Assembly (NCBI RefSeq): GCF_000382065.1
Contig: NZ_KB907501.1
Location: 248,001-312,000, forward strand
Source of the DNA: Stenotrophomonas hibiscicola ATCC 19867
GTDB taxonomy: Bacteria > Pseudomonadota > Gammaproteobacteria > Xanthomonadales > Xanthomonadaceae
DNA length: 64,000 nucleotides
Direction of reading: 5' to 3'
The notes under the pieces were generated by a model. The model was not told where the DNA came from and made no database searches. It was given only the letters and a program-made list of their open reading frames with translations. The stretch's first letter is position 1; the number at the start of each line of letters is the position of its first letter. Below, one piece after another: positions 33,354-45,133 of this stretch. The position numbers and the translations under genes were made by a program.

Positions 33354-34744
33354 AGCGCACTCTGCTTTCGCTGATCGCCCACTGGGCCGGCGGTGAGATC
33401 CACGGCGACGACGTGGCCATCGACGCGGTCAGCAATGACACCCGCAGCCTCGGTCCGGGCAGCCTGTATGTGGCGCTGCGCGGCGAGCGCTTCGACGGCC
33501 ATGACTTTGCCGCCGACGCACAGGTGCGCGGTGCCAGCGCGCTGCTGGTCGAGCGCCTGCTGCCGGTCGAGCTGCCGCAGGTGCTGGTGGCCGACAGCGA
33601 GCTTGCACTGGCGAAGATCGCCACCGGCATGCAGCGTGACCGGGACACCGAGGTGTTCGCGATCACCGGCAGCAACGGCAAGACCAGCGTGAAGAGCCTG
33701 CTGCTGTCGATCCTTCAGCAGGTGGCCCAGCACGCCCACAAGGTGGTCTACGCCAACCCGGGCAACCGCAACAACGAGATCGGCCTGCCGCTGGCGGTGA
33801 TCGATGCGCCGGAAGATGCCGACTACGCCGTCTACGAGATGGGCGCCGGCAAGCCGGGTGATATCGCCTACCTGACCGAAATCGCCCGCCCGCGCTATGC
33901 CCTGGTCAACAACATCGCCCCGGCACACCTGGAACGCATGGGCAGCCTGCTTGGCGTGGCCGTGACCAAGGGCGCAATCTATGCCGCACTGCCGGCCGAT
34001 GGCGTGGCGGTGATCAACGCCGACGATGCCTACGGCCGCTGGTTCGAACAGCATTTCGTCGGTACCCCGGCACGCTGCCGCGTGCTGCGCTACGGCCTGG
34101 AACATACTGCTGATGTGACCGCGCGCGACATCCGCGCAGGTACGCAGGGCAGCCAGTTCACCCTGGTCTCGCCGGCCGGCGAGGCTCGCGTGGTGCTCGG
34201 CCTGCCGGGTCGCCACAACGTCAGCAATGCGCTGGCTGCCGCCAGCCTGGCGCTGTCCGCCGGTGTCGATCTGTCGCTGATCGCGGCTGGCCTGGCCGAG
34301 GCGCAGCCGGTACCGGGCCGCCAGATTGCCCATCTGCTGCGCAATGGCGCGGTGCTGGTGGACGACAGCTACAACGCCAATCCCGGTTCGCTGGCCGCGG
34401 CCATCGACGCCCTGGCCGCCGCGCCGGAAGAGGGCTGGCTGGTGCTGGGCGACATGCGTGAGCTGGGTCCGGACGCCGGAGCGCTGCACGCGCAGGCCGG
34501 GCTCCGCGCGCGGTCGGCCGGCCTCAAGCGCCTGTATGCGCTGGGCCCGCTCAGCGCCGCTGCCGCTACCGCTTTCGGCGAAGGCGGCCGTCACTTTGCC
34601 ACCCATGACGCGCTGTCGAAGGCGCTGAAGGACGAGCTGCACGCCGGCGTGCGCTGCCTGGTCAAGGGTTCCCGTGGCAGCGCCATGGACACGATTGTCA
34701 AAGCGCTGCTGGCGCAAGGAGAGGAATCCCCGCATGTTGTATGA
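33350..34744 (+). CDS. murF: UDP-MurNAc-tripeptide-D-Ala-D-Ala ligase
   Basis: A 464-residue Mur ligase that adds D-Ala-D-Ala, supplied by DdlB encoded downstream. N-terminal [17 protein letters not shown]-loop [34 protein letters not shown], and the C-terminal [14 protein letters not shown]. Its last 11 bases overlap the start of mraY, within which an AAGGAGAGG ribosome site for mraY lies. Confidence 0.95.
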   Translation: MKRTLLSLIAHWAGGEIHGDDVAIDAVSNDTRSLGPGSLYVALRGERFDGHDFAADAQVRGASALLVERLLPVELPQVLVADSELALAKIATGMQRDRDTEVFAITGSNGKTSVKSLLLSILQQVAQHAHKVVYANPGNRNNEIGLPLAVIDAPEDADYAVYEMGAGKPGDIAYLTEIARPRYALVNNIAPAHLERMGSLLGVAVTKGAIYAALPADGVAVINADDAYGRWFEQHFVGTPARCRVLRYGLEHTADVTARDIRAGTQGSQFTLVSPAGEARVVLGLPGRHNVSNALAAASLALSAGVDLSLIAAGLAEAQPVPGRQIAHLLRNGAVLVDDSYNANPGSLAAAIDALAAAPEEGWLVLGDMRELGPDAGALHAQAGLRARSAGLKRLYALGPLSAAAATAFGEGGRHFATHDALSKALKDELHAGVRCLVKGSRGSAMDTIVKALLAQGEESPHVV

Positions 34745-35819
34745 ACTGGCTCGATGGTTGCAGCAGTTGGAGAGCCTGTTCGGGCTGTTCAACTACCAGA
34801 CGTTCCGCGCCATCCTTGCCGCGCTGACGGCCCTGTTCCTGTCGCTGTGGCTCGGCCCGGCGATGATCCGCAAGCTTGCCCAGTTCAAGGGCGGCCAGCC
34901 GATCCGCAAGGACGGTCCGCAGACCCATTTCTCCAAGGCCGGTACGCCGACCATGGGTGGCTCGCTGATCCTGCTGACCGTCACCCTGTCGGTGCTGATG
35001 TGGGCCGACCTGCGCAACCGCTACGTGTGGCTGGTGCTGGCAGTGATGCTGTGCTTCGGTGCCATCGGCTGGTATGACGACTGGATCAAGATCGTCCGCC
35101 GCGACCCGAACGGGCTGAAGTCGCGCTGGAAATACCTGTTGCAGTCGATCTTCGGCCTGGCTGCCGGCCTGTTCCTGTTCCATACAGCCGACGTGCCGGC
35201 AGCGCTGACCTTCTACATCCCGATGTTCAAGTCGGTGGCGCTGCCGCTGGCCGGCATCGGCTTCGTGGCGATCGCCTACTTCTGGATCGTCGGCTTCTCC
35301 AATGCGGTGAACCTGACCGACGGCCTGGACGGCCTGGCGATCATGCCGACCGTGCTGGTGGCCTGCGCGCTGGGTGTGTTCGCCTACGCCTCGGGCAACG
35401 TAGTGTTCGCCAACTACCTGCAGATCCCGCAGATCCCGGGCGCCGGCGAGCTGGTCATCATCTGCGCGGCCATCGCCGGTGCGGGCCTCGGCTTCCTGTG
35501 GTTCAACACCTATCCGGCCATGGTGTTCATGGGCGACATCGGTGCACTGGCGCTGGGTGCGGTGCTGGGCACGATCGCGGTGATCACCCGCCAGGAACTG
35601 GTGCTGGTGATCATGGGCGGCGTGTTCGTCATCGAGACGCTGTCGGTGATGATCCAGGTGGCCTCGTTCAAGCTGACCGGCAAGCGCGTGTTCCGCATGG
35701 CGCCGATCCACCACCATTTCGAACTGAAGGGCTGGCCGGAGCCGCGCGTGATCGTGCGCTTCTGGATCATCTCCGTCGTGCTCGTGCTGATCGGCCTGGC
35801 CACGTTGAAGGTGCGCTGA
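34734..35819 (+). CDS. mraY: Phospho-MurNAc-pentapeptide translocase
   Basis: A 361-residue polytopic membrane enzyme that transfers phospho-MurNAc-pentapeptide to undecaprenyl phosphate, giving lipid I. About ten membrane segments. Signatures [55 protein letters not shown] and [14 protein letters not shown] carry the catalytic Asp and His residues. A strong ribosome site lies inside the murF end. Only one base separates its stop from ftsW; the murD gene that usually stands here is absent. Confidence 0.97.
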   Translation: MLYELARWLQQLESLFGLFNYQTFRAILAALTALFLSLWLGPAMIRKLAQFKGGQPIRKDGPQTHFSKAGTPTMGGSLILLTVTLSVLMWADLRNRYVWLVLAVMLCFGAIGWYDDWIKIVRRDPNGLKSRWKYLLQSIFGLAAGLFLFHTADVPAALTFYIPMFKSVALPLAGIGFVAIAYFWIVGFSNAVNLTDGLDGLAIMPTVLVACALGVFAYASGNVVFANYLQIPQIPGAGELVIICAAIAGAGLGFLWFNTYPAMVFMGDIGALALGAVLGTIAVITRQELVLVIMGGVFVIETLSVMIQVASFKLTGKRVFRMAPIHHHFELKGWPEPRVIVRFWIISVVLVLIGLATLKVR

Positions 35820-35820
35820 G

Positions 35821-37146
35821 ATGAACGACCTGTCCCGCCAGGCAACACGCCTTGAAGCCATCGAAGGCAGCTACGACAAGTGGCTGCTGGGCGCGATCAT
35901 CGCGCTCACCGGCATTGGCGTGGTGATGGTGGCGTCCAGCTCGATCGCGCTGATGAGCAGCCCGTTCTACTACCTCAACCGCCACCTGATCTTCCTGGCG
36001 GTGGGTATCGTGCTGGCGGTGCTTGCCGCCCGTACCGAGCTGAAGTCCATCGAGCAGTACAACCAGATGCTGCTGCTGGGCTGCTTCGTGCTGCTGCTGG
36101 CGGTGTTCGCGCCGGGCCTGGGCAGCACGGTCAACGGTGCGCGCCGCTGGATCAACCTGGGCATCTCCAAGTTCCAGACGGTCGAGGCGGTGAAAGTGCT
36201 CTACATCGTCTGGCTGTCCAGCTACCTGGTGCGCTTCCGCGACGAGGTCAACGCGACCTGGCCGGCGATGCTCAAGCCGCTGGGCGTGGCCGGTGCGCTG
36301 GTGGTGCTGTTGCTGCTGCAGCCGGACTTCGGCTCGTCCACCCTGCTGCTGGCGATCACCGCCGGCATGCTGGTATTGGGCGGGGTGAACATGCCGCGCA
36401 TGTCGATGCCGGTGATCATCGGCCTGGTCGGCATGAGCGCGCTGGCGATCATCGAGCCTTACCGCATGCGCCGCATCACCTCCTTCCTGGACCCGTGGGC
36501 CGACCAGCAGGGCGACGGCTACCAGCTGTCCAACGCGCTGATGGCAGTGGGCCGTGGCGAGTGGACAGGCGTCGGCCTGGGCAACTCGGTGCAGAAGCTG
36601 TACTACCTGCCCGAAGCGCATACCGACTTCATCTTCTCGGTCACCGCCGAGGAATTCGGCTTCCTGGGCACCTGCGTGATCGTGGCCCTGTACGCGCTGC
36701 TGGTCGGCCGGACCTTCTGGCTGGGCATGCGCTGCGTGGAAATGAAGCGCCACTTCTCTGGCTACATCGCCTTCGGCATCGGCCTGTGGATCAGCATGCA
36801 GACCTTCGTCTCGATCGGCGTGAACCTGGGCATCCTGCCGACCAAGGGACTGACTCTGCCGCTGATTTCCTCCGGCGGTTCGTCGGTGCTGATGACCTGC
36901 GTTGCGATGGGCCTGTTGCTGCGCGTGTCCTATGAACTCAAGCGTGCCGAGCGCCGCCAGGCCGTGCGCATCGGTGGTGCCGAAGACGCAGCTGCTGAGC
37001 CGGTGGGCGAGCCAGCCGTGCAGGTGGCCGCCAGCGCGCCGATCAGCGCCGGGGCGACGGCCGCAGCCCCAGCTCCAGCAAACGCCGCGCGCGGCACCAG
37101 CCGCCTTCAGTCGCGTATCGAACCGACCTTCGGGAGGCTGTCATGA
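35821..37146 (+). CDS. ftsW: Septal peptidoglycan glycosyltransferase FtsW
   Basis: A 441-residue SEDS-family membrane polymerase that makes septal glycan strands with FtsI. About ten membrane segments; conserved [50 protein letters not shown] and [24 protein letters not shown] sequence (here [14 protein letters not shown]). It has an Ala/Pro-rich cytoplasmic C-terminal tail of about 60 residues, longer than in E. coli. The start follows mraY by one base; the stop overlaps murG. Confidence 0.96.
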   Translation: MNDLSRQATRLEAIEGSYDKWLLGAIIALTGIGVVMVASSSIALMSSPFYYLNRHLIFLAVGIVLAVLAARTELKSIEQYNQMLLLGCFVLLLAVFAPGLGSTVNGARRWINLGISKFQTVEAVKVLYIVWLSSYLVRFRDEVNATWPAMLKPLGVAGALVVLLLLQPDFGSSTLLLAITAGMLVLGGVNMPRMSMPVIIGLVGMSALAIIEPYRMRRITSFLDPWADQQGDGYQLSNALMAVGRGEWTGVGLGNSVQKLYYLPEAHTDFIFSVTAEEFGFLGTCVIVALYALLVGRTFWLGMRCVEMKRHFSGYIAFGIGLWISMQTFVSIGVNLGILPTKGLTLPLISSGGSSVLMTCVAMGLLLRVSYELKRAERRQAVRIGGAEDAAAEPVGEPAVQVAASAPISAGATAAAPAPANAARGTSRLQSRIEPTFGRLS

Positions 37147-38231
37147 GCGCGGCCACCGATAGCGTGCGCCCGGTGATGATCCTGGCCGGTGGCACCGGCG
37201 GTCACATCTTTCCCGGCCTGGCTGTGGCCCGCGTGCTGCGCGAGCGCGGCGTGCCGGTGACCTGGATGGGCGCCGACGGCGCGATGGAAACGCGACTGGT
37301 GCCGCAGCACGGCATTCCAATCGACACGCTGGCCATCACCGGCCTGCGCGGCAAGGGCAAGCTGGCCCTGCTGGGCGCGCCGTGGCGGCTGATGCGCGCG
37401 CTGCGCGCTGCCGGCATGATCATCCGCAAGCGCCAGCCGCGTGCGGTGGTCGCCTTCGGTGGCTTTGCCTCTGGCCCCGGTGGCATGGCCACCCGCCTGC
37501 ACGGCCTCCCGCTGCTGGTGCACGAACAGAATCGCGCGCCCGGCATGACCAACCGCATCCTGTCGCGCTATGCGCGCCGCCTCCTCACCGGCTTCCCGGG
37601 TACCTTCGCCGAGCGTGAGGAGTTCGTCGGCAATCCGGTGCGCGCAGAGATCGCCGCCACCGCACCGCCGGAACAGCGCTTCGCCGACCGCCACGGACCG
37701 CTGCGCGTGCTGGTGGTTGGCGGCAGCCAGGGCGCGCGTGCACTGAACACCGGCGTGCCGCAGGCGATCGCCGCACTCGGCGCCGGCATTCCGGTACAGG
37801 TGCGCCACCAGAGTGGCGAGAAAATGCACGCCGAAGCGGTGGAGGCGTATGCAAAGGCCGGCGTGCTGGCCGACATCACGCCGTTCATCGCCGACATGGC
37901 CGAGGCCTTCGCCTGGGCCGACCTGGTGGTGTGCCGCGCGGGCGCTTCGACGCTGGCCGAGCTGTGCGCGGTCGGTGTCGGCAGTGTGCTGGTGCCATTC
38001 CCCGCTGCCGTCGACGATCACCAGGCCCGCAATGCGGAGTATCTGGTCGAGCGCGGTGCTGCGGTTTTGCTGAAGCAGGACGGAACGCTGGCCGACGGCA
38101 TTGCCGCACTGCTGCGCGATCTGTCCGAAAATCCCGCCCGCCGCATGCAGATGGCGCAAGCCGCGCGTGCCCTGGCCAAGGTCGATGCCGCCGAGCGCAT
38201 CGCCGATATCATTCTTGAGGAAGCTGTATGA
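37143..38231 (+). CDS. murG: Lipid II synthase (GlcNAc transferase) MurG
   Basis: A 362-residue GT-B glycosyltransferase at the inner face of the membrane; adds GlcNAc to lipid I. N-terminal [42 protein letters not shown], second glycine loop [11 protein letters not shown], and the UDP-GlcNAc site [15 protein letters not shown]. The stop is 40 bases before the chosen murC start. Confidence 0.96.
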   Translation: MSAATDSVRPVMILAGGTGGHIFPGLAVARVLRERGVPVTWMGADGAMETRLVPQHGIPIDTLAITGLRGKGKLALLGAPWRLMRALRAAGMIIRKRQPRAVVAFGGFASGPGGMATRLHGLPLLVHEQNRAPGMTNRILSRYARRLLTGFPGTFAEREEFVGNPVRAEIAATAPPEQRFADRHGPLRVLVVGGSQGARALNTGVPQAIAALGAGIPVQVRHQSGEKMHAEAVEAYAKAGVLADITPFIADMAEAFAWADLVVCRAGASTLAELCAVGVGSVLVPFPAAVDDHQARNAEYLVERGAAVLLKQDGTLADGIAALLRDLSENPARRMQMAQAARALAKVDAAERIADIILEEAV

Positions 38232-38271
38232 AGAAGGCATGCCACCGCGCCTGCCCTGCGCGAGGCCGCGC

Positions 38272-39708
38272 ATGATCCGTCGCCTGCACGACACCAACGA
38301 CCTGGTACGCGCGTTCCCGCGCGTGCATTTCGTCGGCATCGGCGGCACCGGCATGAGCGGTATCGCCGAAGTGATGCTGACGCTGGGCTATGAGGTGTCC
38401 GGCTCGGACAACGCCGACAACGTGGCAACCCGTCGGCTGGCCAGCCTGGGTGCGCGCATCATGCGCGGCCACTCGGCAGCCAACGTACTGGGCACCGACT
38501 GCGTGGTGGTCTCCAGTGCCATCCGCGAAGACAACCCGGAACTGATGGAAGCGCGCAGCCAGCGCATTCCGATCATGCCGCGTGCGGCGATGCTGGCCGA
38601 GCTGATGCGCTTCCGCCGCGGCATCGCCGTGGCCGGTACCCATGGCAAGACCACCACCACCAGCCTGACTGCTGCGGTGCTGAGCGAAGGTGGCCTGGAC
38701 CCGACGTTCGTGATCGGTGGCCAGCTGCTGGCGGCCGGTGCCAACGCCAAGCTGGGCGGAGGCCAGTGGCTGGTGGCCGAGGCCGACGAAAGCGATGGCA
38801 GCTTCCTGCGCCTGAACCCGCTGATGTCGATCATCACCAACATTGATGCCGACCATCTGGAAAACTACGGCAACGACTTTGCCCGCGTGCAGGCGGCGTT
38901 CGCCGAATTCCTGCAGCGCCTGCCGTTCTACGGCCTGGCCGTGCTGTGCATCGATGACCCGGAAGTGGCCGCGCTGGCCGCCAAAACCCCGCGTCACGTG
39001 ATGAGCTACGGCATGAGCCCGCAGGCCGACGTGCGCGCCGAGAACGTGGTGCAGGAAGGGCCGCGCATGCGCTTCACCCTGCGCCTGCCGCAGGGCACCA
39101 GCCAGGAAGTGGTGCTGGCGCTGCCGGGCAGGCACAACGTGCTCAACGCGCTGGCCGCCGCCGCAGTGGGCTGGCAGCTGGGCGTGGCGCCGGATGCCAT
39201 CGCGCGTGCGTTGGAAAGCTTCGCCGGTGTCGGCCGTCGCTTCAACGATCTGGGCGAAGTGACCACCGCCAGTGGTGCCAAGGTCCGTATCATCGATGAC
39301 TACGGCCATCACCCGAGCGAGCTGGAGGCCGTGTTCGCCGCGGCCCGCGGTGGCTGGGCTGACAAGCGCCTGGTGGTGGCCTTCCAGCCGCACCGCTACA
39401 GCCGCACCCGTGACCAGTTCGACAAGTTCGCTGCGGTGCTGTCCAGCGTCGACGCACTGGTACTGAGCGAGGTCTACCCGGCCGGTGAGGAACCGATTGC
39501 CGGTGCCGACTCGCATGCGCTGGCCCGCGCCATCCGCGCCCGCGGTCGCAGCGAGCCGGTGGTGGTGGGCAAGGCTGCCGAACTGGCCAGCGTGCTGCCG
39601 GACGTGCTGCAGGACGGTGACCTGCTGCTGATGATGGGGGCGGGCGACATCGGCGCCGTGGCCACCCACATCGCGGTGGAAGGCTTCAAGGGGGAGGGCG
39701 AGGCGTGA
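38272..39708 (+). CDS. murC: UDP-N-acetylmuramate-L-alanine ligase
   Basis: A 478-residue Mur ligase that adds the first L-Ala to UDP-MurNAc. N-terminal [34 protein letters not shown]-loop [21 protein letters not shown] and the C-terminal [14 protein letters not shown]. The ATG at 38272 ([10 protein letters not shown]) gives the usual length and has GAGG 7 bases before it; another in-frame ATG at 38239 is possible. GTG of ddlB overlaps its stop. Confidence 0.96.
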   Translation: MIRRLHDTNDLVRAFPRVHFVGIGGTGMSGIAEVMLTLGYEVSGSDNADNVATRRLASLGARIMRGHSAANVLGTDCVVVSSAIREDNPELMEARSQRIPIMPRAAMLAELMRFRRGIAVAGTHGKTTTTSLTAAVLSEGGLDPTFVIGGQLLAAGANAKLGGGQWLVAEADESDGSFLRLNPLMSIITNIDADHLENYGNDFARVQAAFAEFLQRLPFYGLAVLCIDDPEVAALAAKTPRHVMSYGMSPQADVRAENVVQEGPRMRFTLRLPQGTSQEVVLALPGRHNVLNALAAAAVGWQLGVAPDAIARALESFAGVGRRFNDLGEVTTASGAKVRIIDDYGHHPSELEAVFAAARGGWADKRLVVAFQPHRYSRTRDQFDKFAAVLSSVDALVLSEVYPAGEEPIAGADSHALARAIRARGRSEPVVVGKAAELASVLPDVLQDGDLLLMMGAGDIGAVATHIAVEGFKGEGEA

Positions 39709-40667
39709 GCACGCTGACCTTCCCGCCGCTGCGCGTGACCGACCCAGCCGAGTTCGGCCGCGTCGCCGTGCTGCTCGGTGGCAGTTCCAGCGAACGCGAG
39801 GTGTCGCTGGACTCGGGCCGCAACGTGCTCGAAGCCCTGCGGTCGCGCGGCGTCGATGCGTTCGCCGTCGATGGCATCCCGGCGTTGGCCAAGGCGCTGG
39901 CCGCCGGTGGCATCGACCGTGTGTTCAACATCCTCCATGGCCACAACGGTGGCGGTGAGGACGGCATCGTGCAGGGCCTGATGGACGCCTTCGGCGTGCC
40001 GTACACCGGCTCGGACGTGCTGGGTTCGGCGCTGAGCATGGACAAGATCCGCACCAAGCAGGTGTGGCTGTCGCTGGGCCTGCCGACGCCGCAGTACCGG
40101 AAGGTCGACGCGTCCACGGTGCATGCACTGGCGGCAGAGCTGGGCCTGCCGGTGGTGGTCAAGCCGGCCAACGAAGGCTCCAGCGTGGGCATCAGCCGGG
40201 TCACCGACGAGGCTGGCCTGGACGAGGCCGTGACCCTGGCCGCGCGCTACGACGGCCAGCTGCTGATGGAGCAGATGGTGGTGGGCGATGAGCTGACCGT
40301 GGCCATCCTCGGCGACGTTGCCCTGCCGTCGATCCGCATCGTGCCCAAGGGCCAGTGGTACGACTACAACGCCAAGTACATCGCCGAGGACACCCAGTAC
40401 CTCTGCCCGGGCCTGGAGGGTGGCGACGAAGCGGAAATCCGCCGCATCGCGCTGGCCGCGTTCCGCGCGGCCGGCTGCCGTGGCTGGGGCCGCGTGGACG
40501 TGATGCGCGACCGGAGCAGCGGCCGTTTCTTCCTGCTGGAGGTGAACACCGCGCCGGGCATGACCAGCCATTCGCTGGTACCCAAGGCGGCCCGCCAGGC
40601 CGGCATCGGTTTCGAGGAACTGGTGTGGCGCGTGCTGGAACAGACCCTGGAGGCTTCGCACGCATGA
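39705..40667 (+). CDS. ddlB: D-alanine-D-alanine ligase B
   Basis: A 320-residue ATP-grasp enzyme making D-Ala-D-Ala for Mur[20 protein letters not shown] at the N-terminus, [31 protein letters not shown], and the C-terminal [18 protein letters not shown] with metal-binding Glu and Asn. GTG start overlaps murC by four bases; the stop overlaps ftsQ. Confidence 0.96.
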   Translation: MSTLTFPPLRVTDPAEFGRVAVLLGGSSSEREVSLDSGRNVLEALRSRGVDAFAVDGIPALAKALAAGGIDRVFNILHGHNGGGEDGIVQGLMDAFGVPYTGSDVLGSALSMDKIRTKQVWLSLGLPTPQYRKVDASTVHALAAELGLPVVVKPANEGSSVGISRVTDEAGLDEAVTLAARYDGQLLMEQMVVGDELTVAILGDVALPSIRIVPKGQWYDYNAKYIAEDTQYLCPGLEGGDEAEIRRIALAAFRAAGCRGWGRVDVMRDRSSGRFFLLEVNTAPGMTSHSLVPKAARQAGIGFEELVWRVLEQTLEASHA

Positions 40668-41413
40668 ACGCGGTGCTGCGCATCTTCGTCTGGCTGTTGG
40701 CGCTGTCGGTGGTTGCACTGCCGGTGGTGGCCGTGGTCAATGGCTGGGTCGGCGCCGAGCGCTGGCCGCTGGCGAAGCTGCGCGTGCATGGCGAGTTCAA
40801 GCGGGTACCGGCCGAGCAGCTGCAGCAGGTGCTGCTGCCGTATGCGCGCGCCGGCTTCTTCGCGGTCAAGCTGCAGGACGCGCAGGACGCACTGGAAAAA
40901 CTGCCGTGGGTGGAAAGCGCGCGGGTGCGCAAGCAGTGGCCGGACGTGCTGGAAGTGACCCTGGTCGAGCACAAGCCGTTCGCGCGCTGGGGCAACGACC
41001 GCCTGGTTTCCGAGCAGGGCAAGTTGTTCCCCACGCCGAAGAAGCTGGCCGACCTGGCGTTGCCCGAACTGGACGGGCCGGACAGCCAGACCGAAGAAGT
41101 GATGAAGCTGTACAGCGACTCGCGTGCATTGTTCGCACCGGCCGGCGTCGATGTGCGCCGGGTAACGATGGATGCACGCGGCAGCTGGTCGCTGGTGCTG
41201 AGCAACGGCACCGAAGTGGTGGTCGGCCGTGACGATGCGCGCTCGCGCCTGCAGCGCTTCGTCAAGGTACTGCCACAGCTCAACCGCCAGGACGCGCCGA
41301 TCGAGCGCGCCGACCTCCGCTACACCAATGGTTTCACGCTGAGCTGGGGTACCCCGGCCACGCCGGCGAAAACGCCGGCGACCCCAGCCAGCAGGACGCA
41401 GGAAAGGACATGA
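40664..41413 (+). CDS. ftsQ: Cell division protein FtsQ
   Basis: A 249-residue bitopic membrane protein of the FtsQLB complex: short N-terminus, membrane segment [26 protein letters not shown] domain beginning [20 protein letters not shown], then a beta domain containing [16 protein letters not shown] and [15 protein letters not shown]. The last 15 or so residues are a TP-rich tail ([20 protein letters not shown]) whose DNA folds into a strong composite hairpin (41343-41388). The cytoplasmic N-terminus is shorter than in E. coli FtsQ. Confidence 0.93.
   Translation: MNAVLRIFVWLLALSVVALPVVAVVNGWVGAERWPLAKLRVHGEFKRVPAEQLQQVLLPYARAGFFAVKLQDAQDALEKLPWVESARVRKQWPDVLEVTLVEHKPFARWGNDRLVSEQGKLFPTPKKLADLALPELDGPDSQTEEVMKLYSDSRALFAPAGVDVRRVTMDARGSWSLVLSNGTEVVVGRDDARSRLQRFVKVLPQLNRQDAPIERADLRYTNGFTLSWGTPATPAKTPATPASRTQERT
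41343..41388 (+). other. Composite hairpin at the ftsQ 3' end, just upstream of ftsA
   Basis: Outer arms GCTGGGGT (41343-41350) and ACCCCAGC (41381-41388) enclose an inner stem CGCCGGCG / CGCCGGCG with an AAAA loop. ACCCC at 41351-41355 could pair instead with the first GGGGT. It ends 21 bases before the ftsA start, where it could affect ftsA translation or RNA processing. No T-run follows, so it is not a standard terminator. Confidence 0.5.
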
Positions 41414-42645
41414 ATCGCAAGGGTGACAAATCACTGATCGTTGGCCTGGACATCGGCACCTCCAAGGTGGTGGCGCTGGTGGGCGAGTATTCGCCGGGAA
41501 ACCCGATCGAAGTGATCGGCATCGGCTCGCACGAATCGCGCGGGTTGAAGCGCGGCGTGGTGGTGGACATCGAATCGACCGTGCAGTCGATCCAGCGCGC
41601 GGTGGAAGAAGCCGAGCTGATGGCCGGCTGCGAGATCCGCTCGGTGTACGCCTCGATCTCCGGCAACCACGTGCAGTGCAAGAACTCGCCCGGCATCGTG
41701 CCGATCCGCGACGGGGAAGTGACCTGGGGCGACCTGGATCGCGTGCTCGATGCGGCCAAGGCGGTGGCGATTCCGGCCGACCAGAAGATCCTGCACGCGA
41801 TCCCGCGCGAGTACGTGCTGGACGATTCGCAGGAAGGCATCCGCAACCCGGTCGGCATGACCGGCGTGCGCCTGGAGGTGCATGCGCACCTGGTGGTGTG
41901 CGCGCAGTCGGCCGCAGCCAACATCAGCAAGTGCGTGCAGCGCTGTGGCCTGCAGGTGGACGACCTGGTGCTGTCCTCGCTCGCCTCCAGCGTTGCGGTG
42001 CTGACCGCTGACGAACGCGAGCTGGGCGTGGTGCTGGTCGACATGGGCGCCGGCACTACCGACATCGCGGTGTTCGTGCAGGGCGCGATCTGCCACACGG
42101 CCTCGCTGCCGATCGCCGGCGACCACGTCACCAACGATATCGCGCACATGCTGCGCACGCCCACCCCGGAAGCCGAGCAGATCAAGGTGCGCTACGCCTG
42201 CGCCCTGGCCCAGCTGGCCACCGCCGAGGAAAGCATCCAGGTGCCGTCGGTGGGCGACCGTCCACCGCGCCGCATGCCGCGCCATTCGCTGGCGCAGGCG
42301 GTGCAGGGCCGCTACGAGGAGATCTTCGAGATGGTGCAGGCCGAACTGCGCCGCTCCGGCTTCGAGGAACTGGTGCGCGCCGGCATGGTGCTGACCGGTG
42401 GCGCCTCGAAGATGGAGGGCGTGGTCGAACTGGCCGAGGAAATGCTGCAGATGCCGGTGCGCGTGGGCATCCCGCAGCACGTCACCGGCCTGGGCGAAGT
42501 GGTGGGCAACCCGGTGCACGCCACCGGCGTGGGCCTGCTGCTGATGGGCAGCCAGATCGAGCACCCGCGGCGGCCATCGCTGCCGACCGGGCGCGCTGGA
42601 AGCATGTTCAAGAAACTCAAGACCTGGTTCCGCGGCGAGTTCTGA
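41410..42645 (+). CDS. ftsA: Cell division protein FtsA
   Basis: A 411-residue actin-fold protein that ties FtsZ filaments to the membrane. N-terminal [17 protein letters not shown], the SHS2 (1C) domain with [20 protein letters not shown], phosphate-2 motif [17 protein letters not shown], adenosine motif [14 protein letters not shown], and a C-terminal amphipathic membrane helix ([13 protein letters not shown]). Overlaps ftsQ by four bases. Separated from ftsZ by 169 bases, the largest gap inside the cluster. Confidence 0.97.
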   Translation: MNRKGDKSLIVGLDIGTSKVVALVGEYSPGNPIEVIGIGSHESRGLKRGVVVDIESTVQSIQRAVEEAELMAGCEIRSVYASISGNHVQCKNSPGIVPIRDGEVTWGDLDRVLDAAKAVAIPADQKILHAIPREYVLDDSQEGIRNPVGMTGVRLEVHAHLVVCAQSAAANISKCVQRCGLQVDDLVLSSLASSVAVLTADERELGVVLVDMGAGTTDIAVFVQGAICHTASLPIAGDHVTNDIAHMLRTPTPEAEQIKVRYACALAQLATAEESIQVPSVGDRPPRRMPRHSLAQAVQGRYEEIFEMVQAELRRSGFEELVRAGMVLTGGASKMEGVVELAEEMLQMPVRVGIPQHVTGLGEVVGNPVHATGVGLLLMGSQIEHPRRPSLPTGRAGSMFKKLKTWFRGEF

Positions 42646-42677
42646 CGCGGAACCCGCAACTCCGGGCCCGGCCCGGC

Positions 42678-42745
42678 GCAACACCCGCAGTACCCGCATC
42701 ACAACGCAACAACGCAATACACAACCCACACAGCCGCAACGGCAA
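42678..42745 (+). promoter_or_regulatory. C/A-rich leader between ftsA and ftsZ
   Basis: About 70 bases built almost only of C, A and isolated G, with three T residues. Such C-rich, G-poor, unstructured RNA resembles a Rho-loading region or a ribosome standby site. It is preceded by GC-rich TCCGGGCCCGGCCCGG. No clear promoter was found for ftsZ within the gap. Confidence 0.35.
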
Positions 42746-42814
42746 CATGACACGCGAAGGCAGGAGGCCCGACCGTCCATGCCACCGACAAGCGGATACA
42801 ACGAGGACACGGAC

Positions 42815-44050
42815 ATGGCGCATTTTGAACTGATCGAAAAGATGGCACCCAATGCGGTGATCAAGGTGGTTGGCGTGGGCGGCGGCGGCGGCAATGCCGT
42901 GGCGCACATGGTCAACTCGGCGGTGGACGGCGTGGAATTCATCACCGCCAACACCGACTCGCAGGCCATCAAGAATTGTGGTGCCAAGCTGCAGCTGCAG
43001 CTGGGTACCAACGTGACCAAGGGCCTGGGCGCAGGCGCGAACCCGGAAGTCGGCCGCCAGGCCGCGCTGGAAGACCGTGAGCGCATCATGGACGCGCTGC
43101 AGGGCGCGGACATGGTGTTCATCACCGCCGGCATGGGCGGCGGCACCGGCACCGGCGCTGCGCCGGTGGTGGCACAGCTGGCCAAGGAAATGGGCATCCT
43201 GACCGTGGCCGTGGTCACCAAGCCGTTCCCGTTCGAAGGCCGTCGCCGCATGCAGGTGGCGCTGAAGGGCATCGAGGAACTGAGCCAGCACTGCGACTCG
43301 CTGATCACCATCCCGAACGAGAAGCTGATCACCGTGCTGGGCCGCAACGCGACCATGATCCAGGCCTTCCGTGCCGCCAACGACGTGCTGCAGGGCGCCG
43401 TGCAGGGCATCGCCGACCTGATCGTGCGTCCGGGCCTGATCAACGTCGACTTCGCCGACGTGCGCACCGTCATGTCCGAAATGGGCCTGGCGATGATGGG
43501 TACCGGCACCGCGCGTGGTGATGACCGCGCCCAGGCCGCTGCCGAAGCCGCGATCCAGAACCCGCTGCTGGACGATGTGAACCTGGCCGGTGCCAACGGC
43601 ATCCTGGTCAACATCACCGCCGGTGCGGACTTCACCATGGCCGAGTTCGACGAGATCGGCCGCACCATCGATGGCTTCGCTTCCGAAGACGCCACCGTGG
43701 TGGTCGGTACCGTGCTGGATCCGGACATGCAGGACGAAGTGCGCGTGACCGTGGTCGCTACCGGCCTGAACCGCGTGTCGGCCAGCAAGACCCAGCGTCC
43801 GGGCGAGCGTGCGCCGATCAAGCTGGTCCGCAATGCCACCACCGGCCAGCCGGAATTCGGTGACTTCGACAACGGCGGCGACGCTGTGTCCAAGGCCGTC
43901 GGTGGCATGGGCCTGGGCCTGCGTCGTGCCAGCAGCGATACCGCAGCGGCTTCGGCCCCGTCGGCCCCGTCGGCTTCGGCACCGGCTGCGGCGGAACTGC
44001 CGAACGACTACCTGGACATCCCGGCGTTCCTGCGCCGCCAGGCGGACTGA
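42815..44050 (+). CDS. ftsZ: Cell division GTPase FtsZ
   Basis: A 411-residue tubulin homologue that forms the division ring. It starts [23 protein letters not shown]-binding GGGGGNAV and [14 protein letters not shown]7 loop region [16 protein letters not shown] variable Ala/Pro/Ser-rich linker (about 325-390) precedes the conserved C-terminal peptide [12 protein letters not shown] that binds FtsA. GAGG lies about 8 bases before the ATG at 42815; an in-frame ATG at 42779 gives a non-family N-terminus. A hairpin without T-run (44060-44080) follows the stop. Confidence 0.98.
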   Translation: MAHFELIEKMAPNAVIKVVGVGGGGGNAVAHMVNSAVDGVEFITANTDSQAIKNCGAKLQLQLGTNVTKGLGAGANPEVGRQAALEDRERIMDALQGADMVFITAGMGGGTGTGAAPVVAQLAKEMGILTVAVVTKPFPFEGRRRMQVALKGIEELSQHCDSLITIPNEKLITVLGRNATMIQAFRAANDVLQGAVQGIADLIVRPGLINVDFADVRTVMSEMGLAMMGTGTARGDDRAQAAAEAAIQNPLLDDVNLAGANGILVNITAGADFTMAEFDEIGRTIDGFASEDATVVVGTVLDPDMQDEVRVTVVATGLNRVSASKTQRPGERAPIKLVRNATTGQPEFGDFDNGGDAVSKAVGGMGLGLRRASSDTAAASAPSAPSASAPAAAELPNDYLDIPAFLRRQAD

Positions 44051-44059
44051 GCGGGGCGG

Positions 44060-44080
44060 CCCGGGGTTGTCCTCCCCGGG
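44060..44080 (+). other. GC-rich hairpin after ftsZ
   Basis: CCCGGGG / CCCCGGG with a 7-base loop, 10 bases after the ftsZ stop. It lacks a T-run, so at most it is an attenuator or a 3'-stabilising structure before lpxC. In the remaining gap to lpxC a TAATCT (44190-44195) is a weak -10 candidate. Confidence 0.4.
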
Positions 44081-44221
44081 TAGCGCCACCATGTCCTGAA
44101 AACGCGGGCGCCGGGCCAGGATGGGCCCGGCCGCCCTGCTTCACGCGCGTCCTGCCGGCGTTTCAGCCGGGGTAGGGGAGCGTGCGTGTTAATCTAATGT
44201 GTCACTTCCGGTCCATCCCCC

Positions 44222-45133
44222 ATGATCCAGCAACGCACCCTCAAGAACACGATCCGCGCCACCGGCGTTGGCCTGCACAGCGGCGACAAGGTCTACATGA
44301 CCCTGCGCCCGGCACCGGTCAACCATGGCATCGTGTTCCGCCGCGTGGACCTGGACCCGGTGGTGGAAGTGCCGGCCAAGGCCGAGCTGGTCACCGAAGT
44401 GACCCTGTGCACCGGCCTGACCTGCAACGACGCCAAGATCCAGACCGTCGAACACCTGATGTCGGCGCTGGCTGGCCTGGGTGTGGACAACATCATCGTC
44501 GAACTGTCCTCGGCCGAGCTGCCGATCATGGACGGTTCGGCCGGCCCGTTCGTGTTCCTGCTGCAGTCGGCAGGCATCGTGGAACAGGATGCGCCCAAGC
44601 GCTTCATCCGCGTGCTGAAGACCGTGGAAGTGACCGAGGGCGACAAGGTGGCCCGCTTCACCCCGTACGAGGGTTACAAACTGGGCTTCACCATCCAGTT
44701 CGACCACCCGATGATCCCGGCCAAGCAGTCGCGCCAGGAAATCGAGTTCTCGACGCTGGCCTACACCAAGGAAATCTCCCGCGCGCGCACCTTCGGTTTC
44801 ATGCGCGACCTGGAATACATGCGCGAGCGCAACCTGGGCCTGGGCGGTTCGATGGACAACGCCATCGTGCTGGACGAGTTCCGCGTGCTCAACGAAGACG
44901 GCCTGCGCTACGCCGACGAATTCGTGCGCCACAAGATCCTCGATGCGATCGGCGACCTCTACCTGGCCGGTGGCCAGGTGCTGGGCGCTTACGAGGGCTT
45001 CAAATCCGGCCACGCGCTCAACAACAAGCTGGTGCGGGCGCTGATGGCCGACGCCACTGCCTGGGAATGGGTCAGCTTCGACTCGCCTGCCACCCCGGGT
45101 CCGGTCGAATACGCCACTCCGGCCTATGCCTGA
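44222..45133 (+). CDS. lpxC: UDP-3-O-acyl-N-acetylglucosamine deacetylase
   Basis: A 303-residue zinc deacetylase, the committed step of lipid A synthesis. It starts [21 protein letters not shown]. Zinc ligands are the His of [15 protein letters not shown] and the His and Asp of [11 protein letters not shown]. The catalytic His lies in SGHALNNKL. Length is typical. Last gene of the cluster, followed by a clear terminator. Confidence 0.97.
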   Translation: MIQQRTLKNTIRATGVGLHSGDKVYMTLRPAPVNHGIVFRRVDLDPVVEVPAKAELVTEVTLCTGLTCNDAKIQTVEHLMSALAGLGVDNIIVELSSAELPIMDGSAGPFVFLLQSAGIVEQDAPKRFIRVLKTVEVTEGDKVARFTPYEGYKLGFTIQFDHPMIPAKQSRQEIEFSTLAYTKEISRARTFGFMRDLEYMRERNLGLGGSMDNAIVLDEFRVLNEDGLRYADEFVRHKILDAIGDLYLAGGQVLGAYEGFKSGHALNNKLVRALMADATAWEWVSFDSPATPGPVEYATPAYA

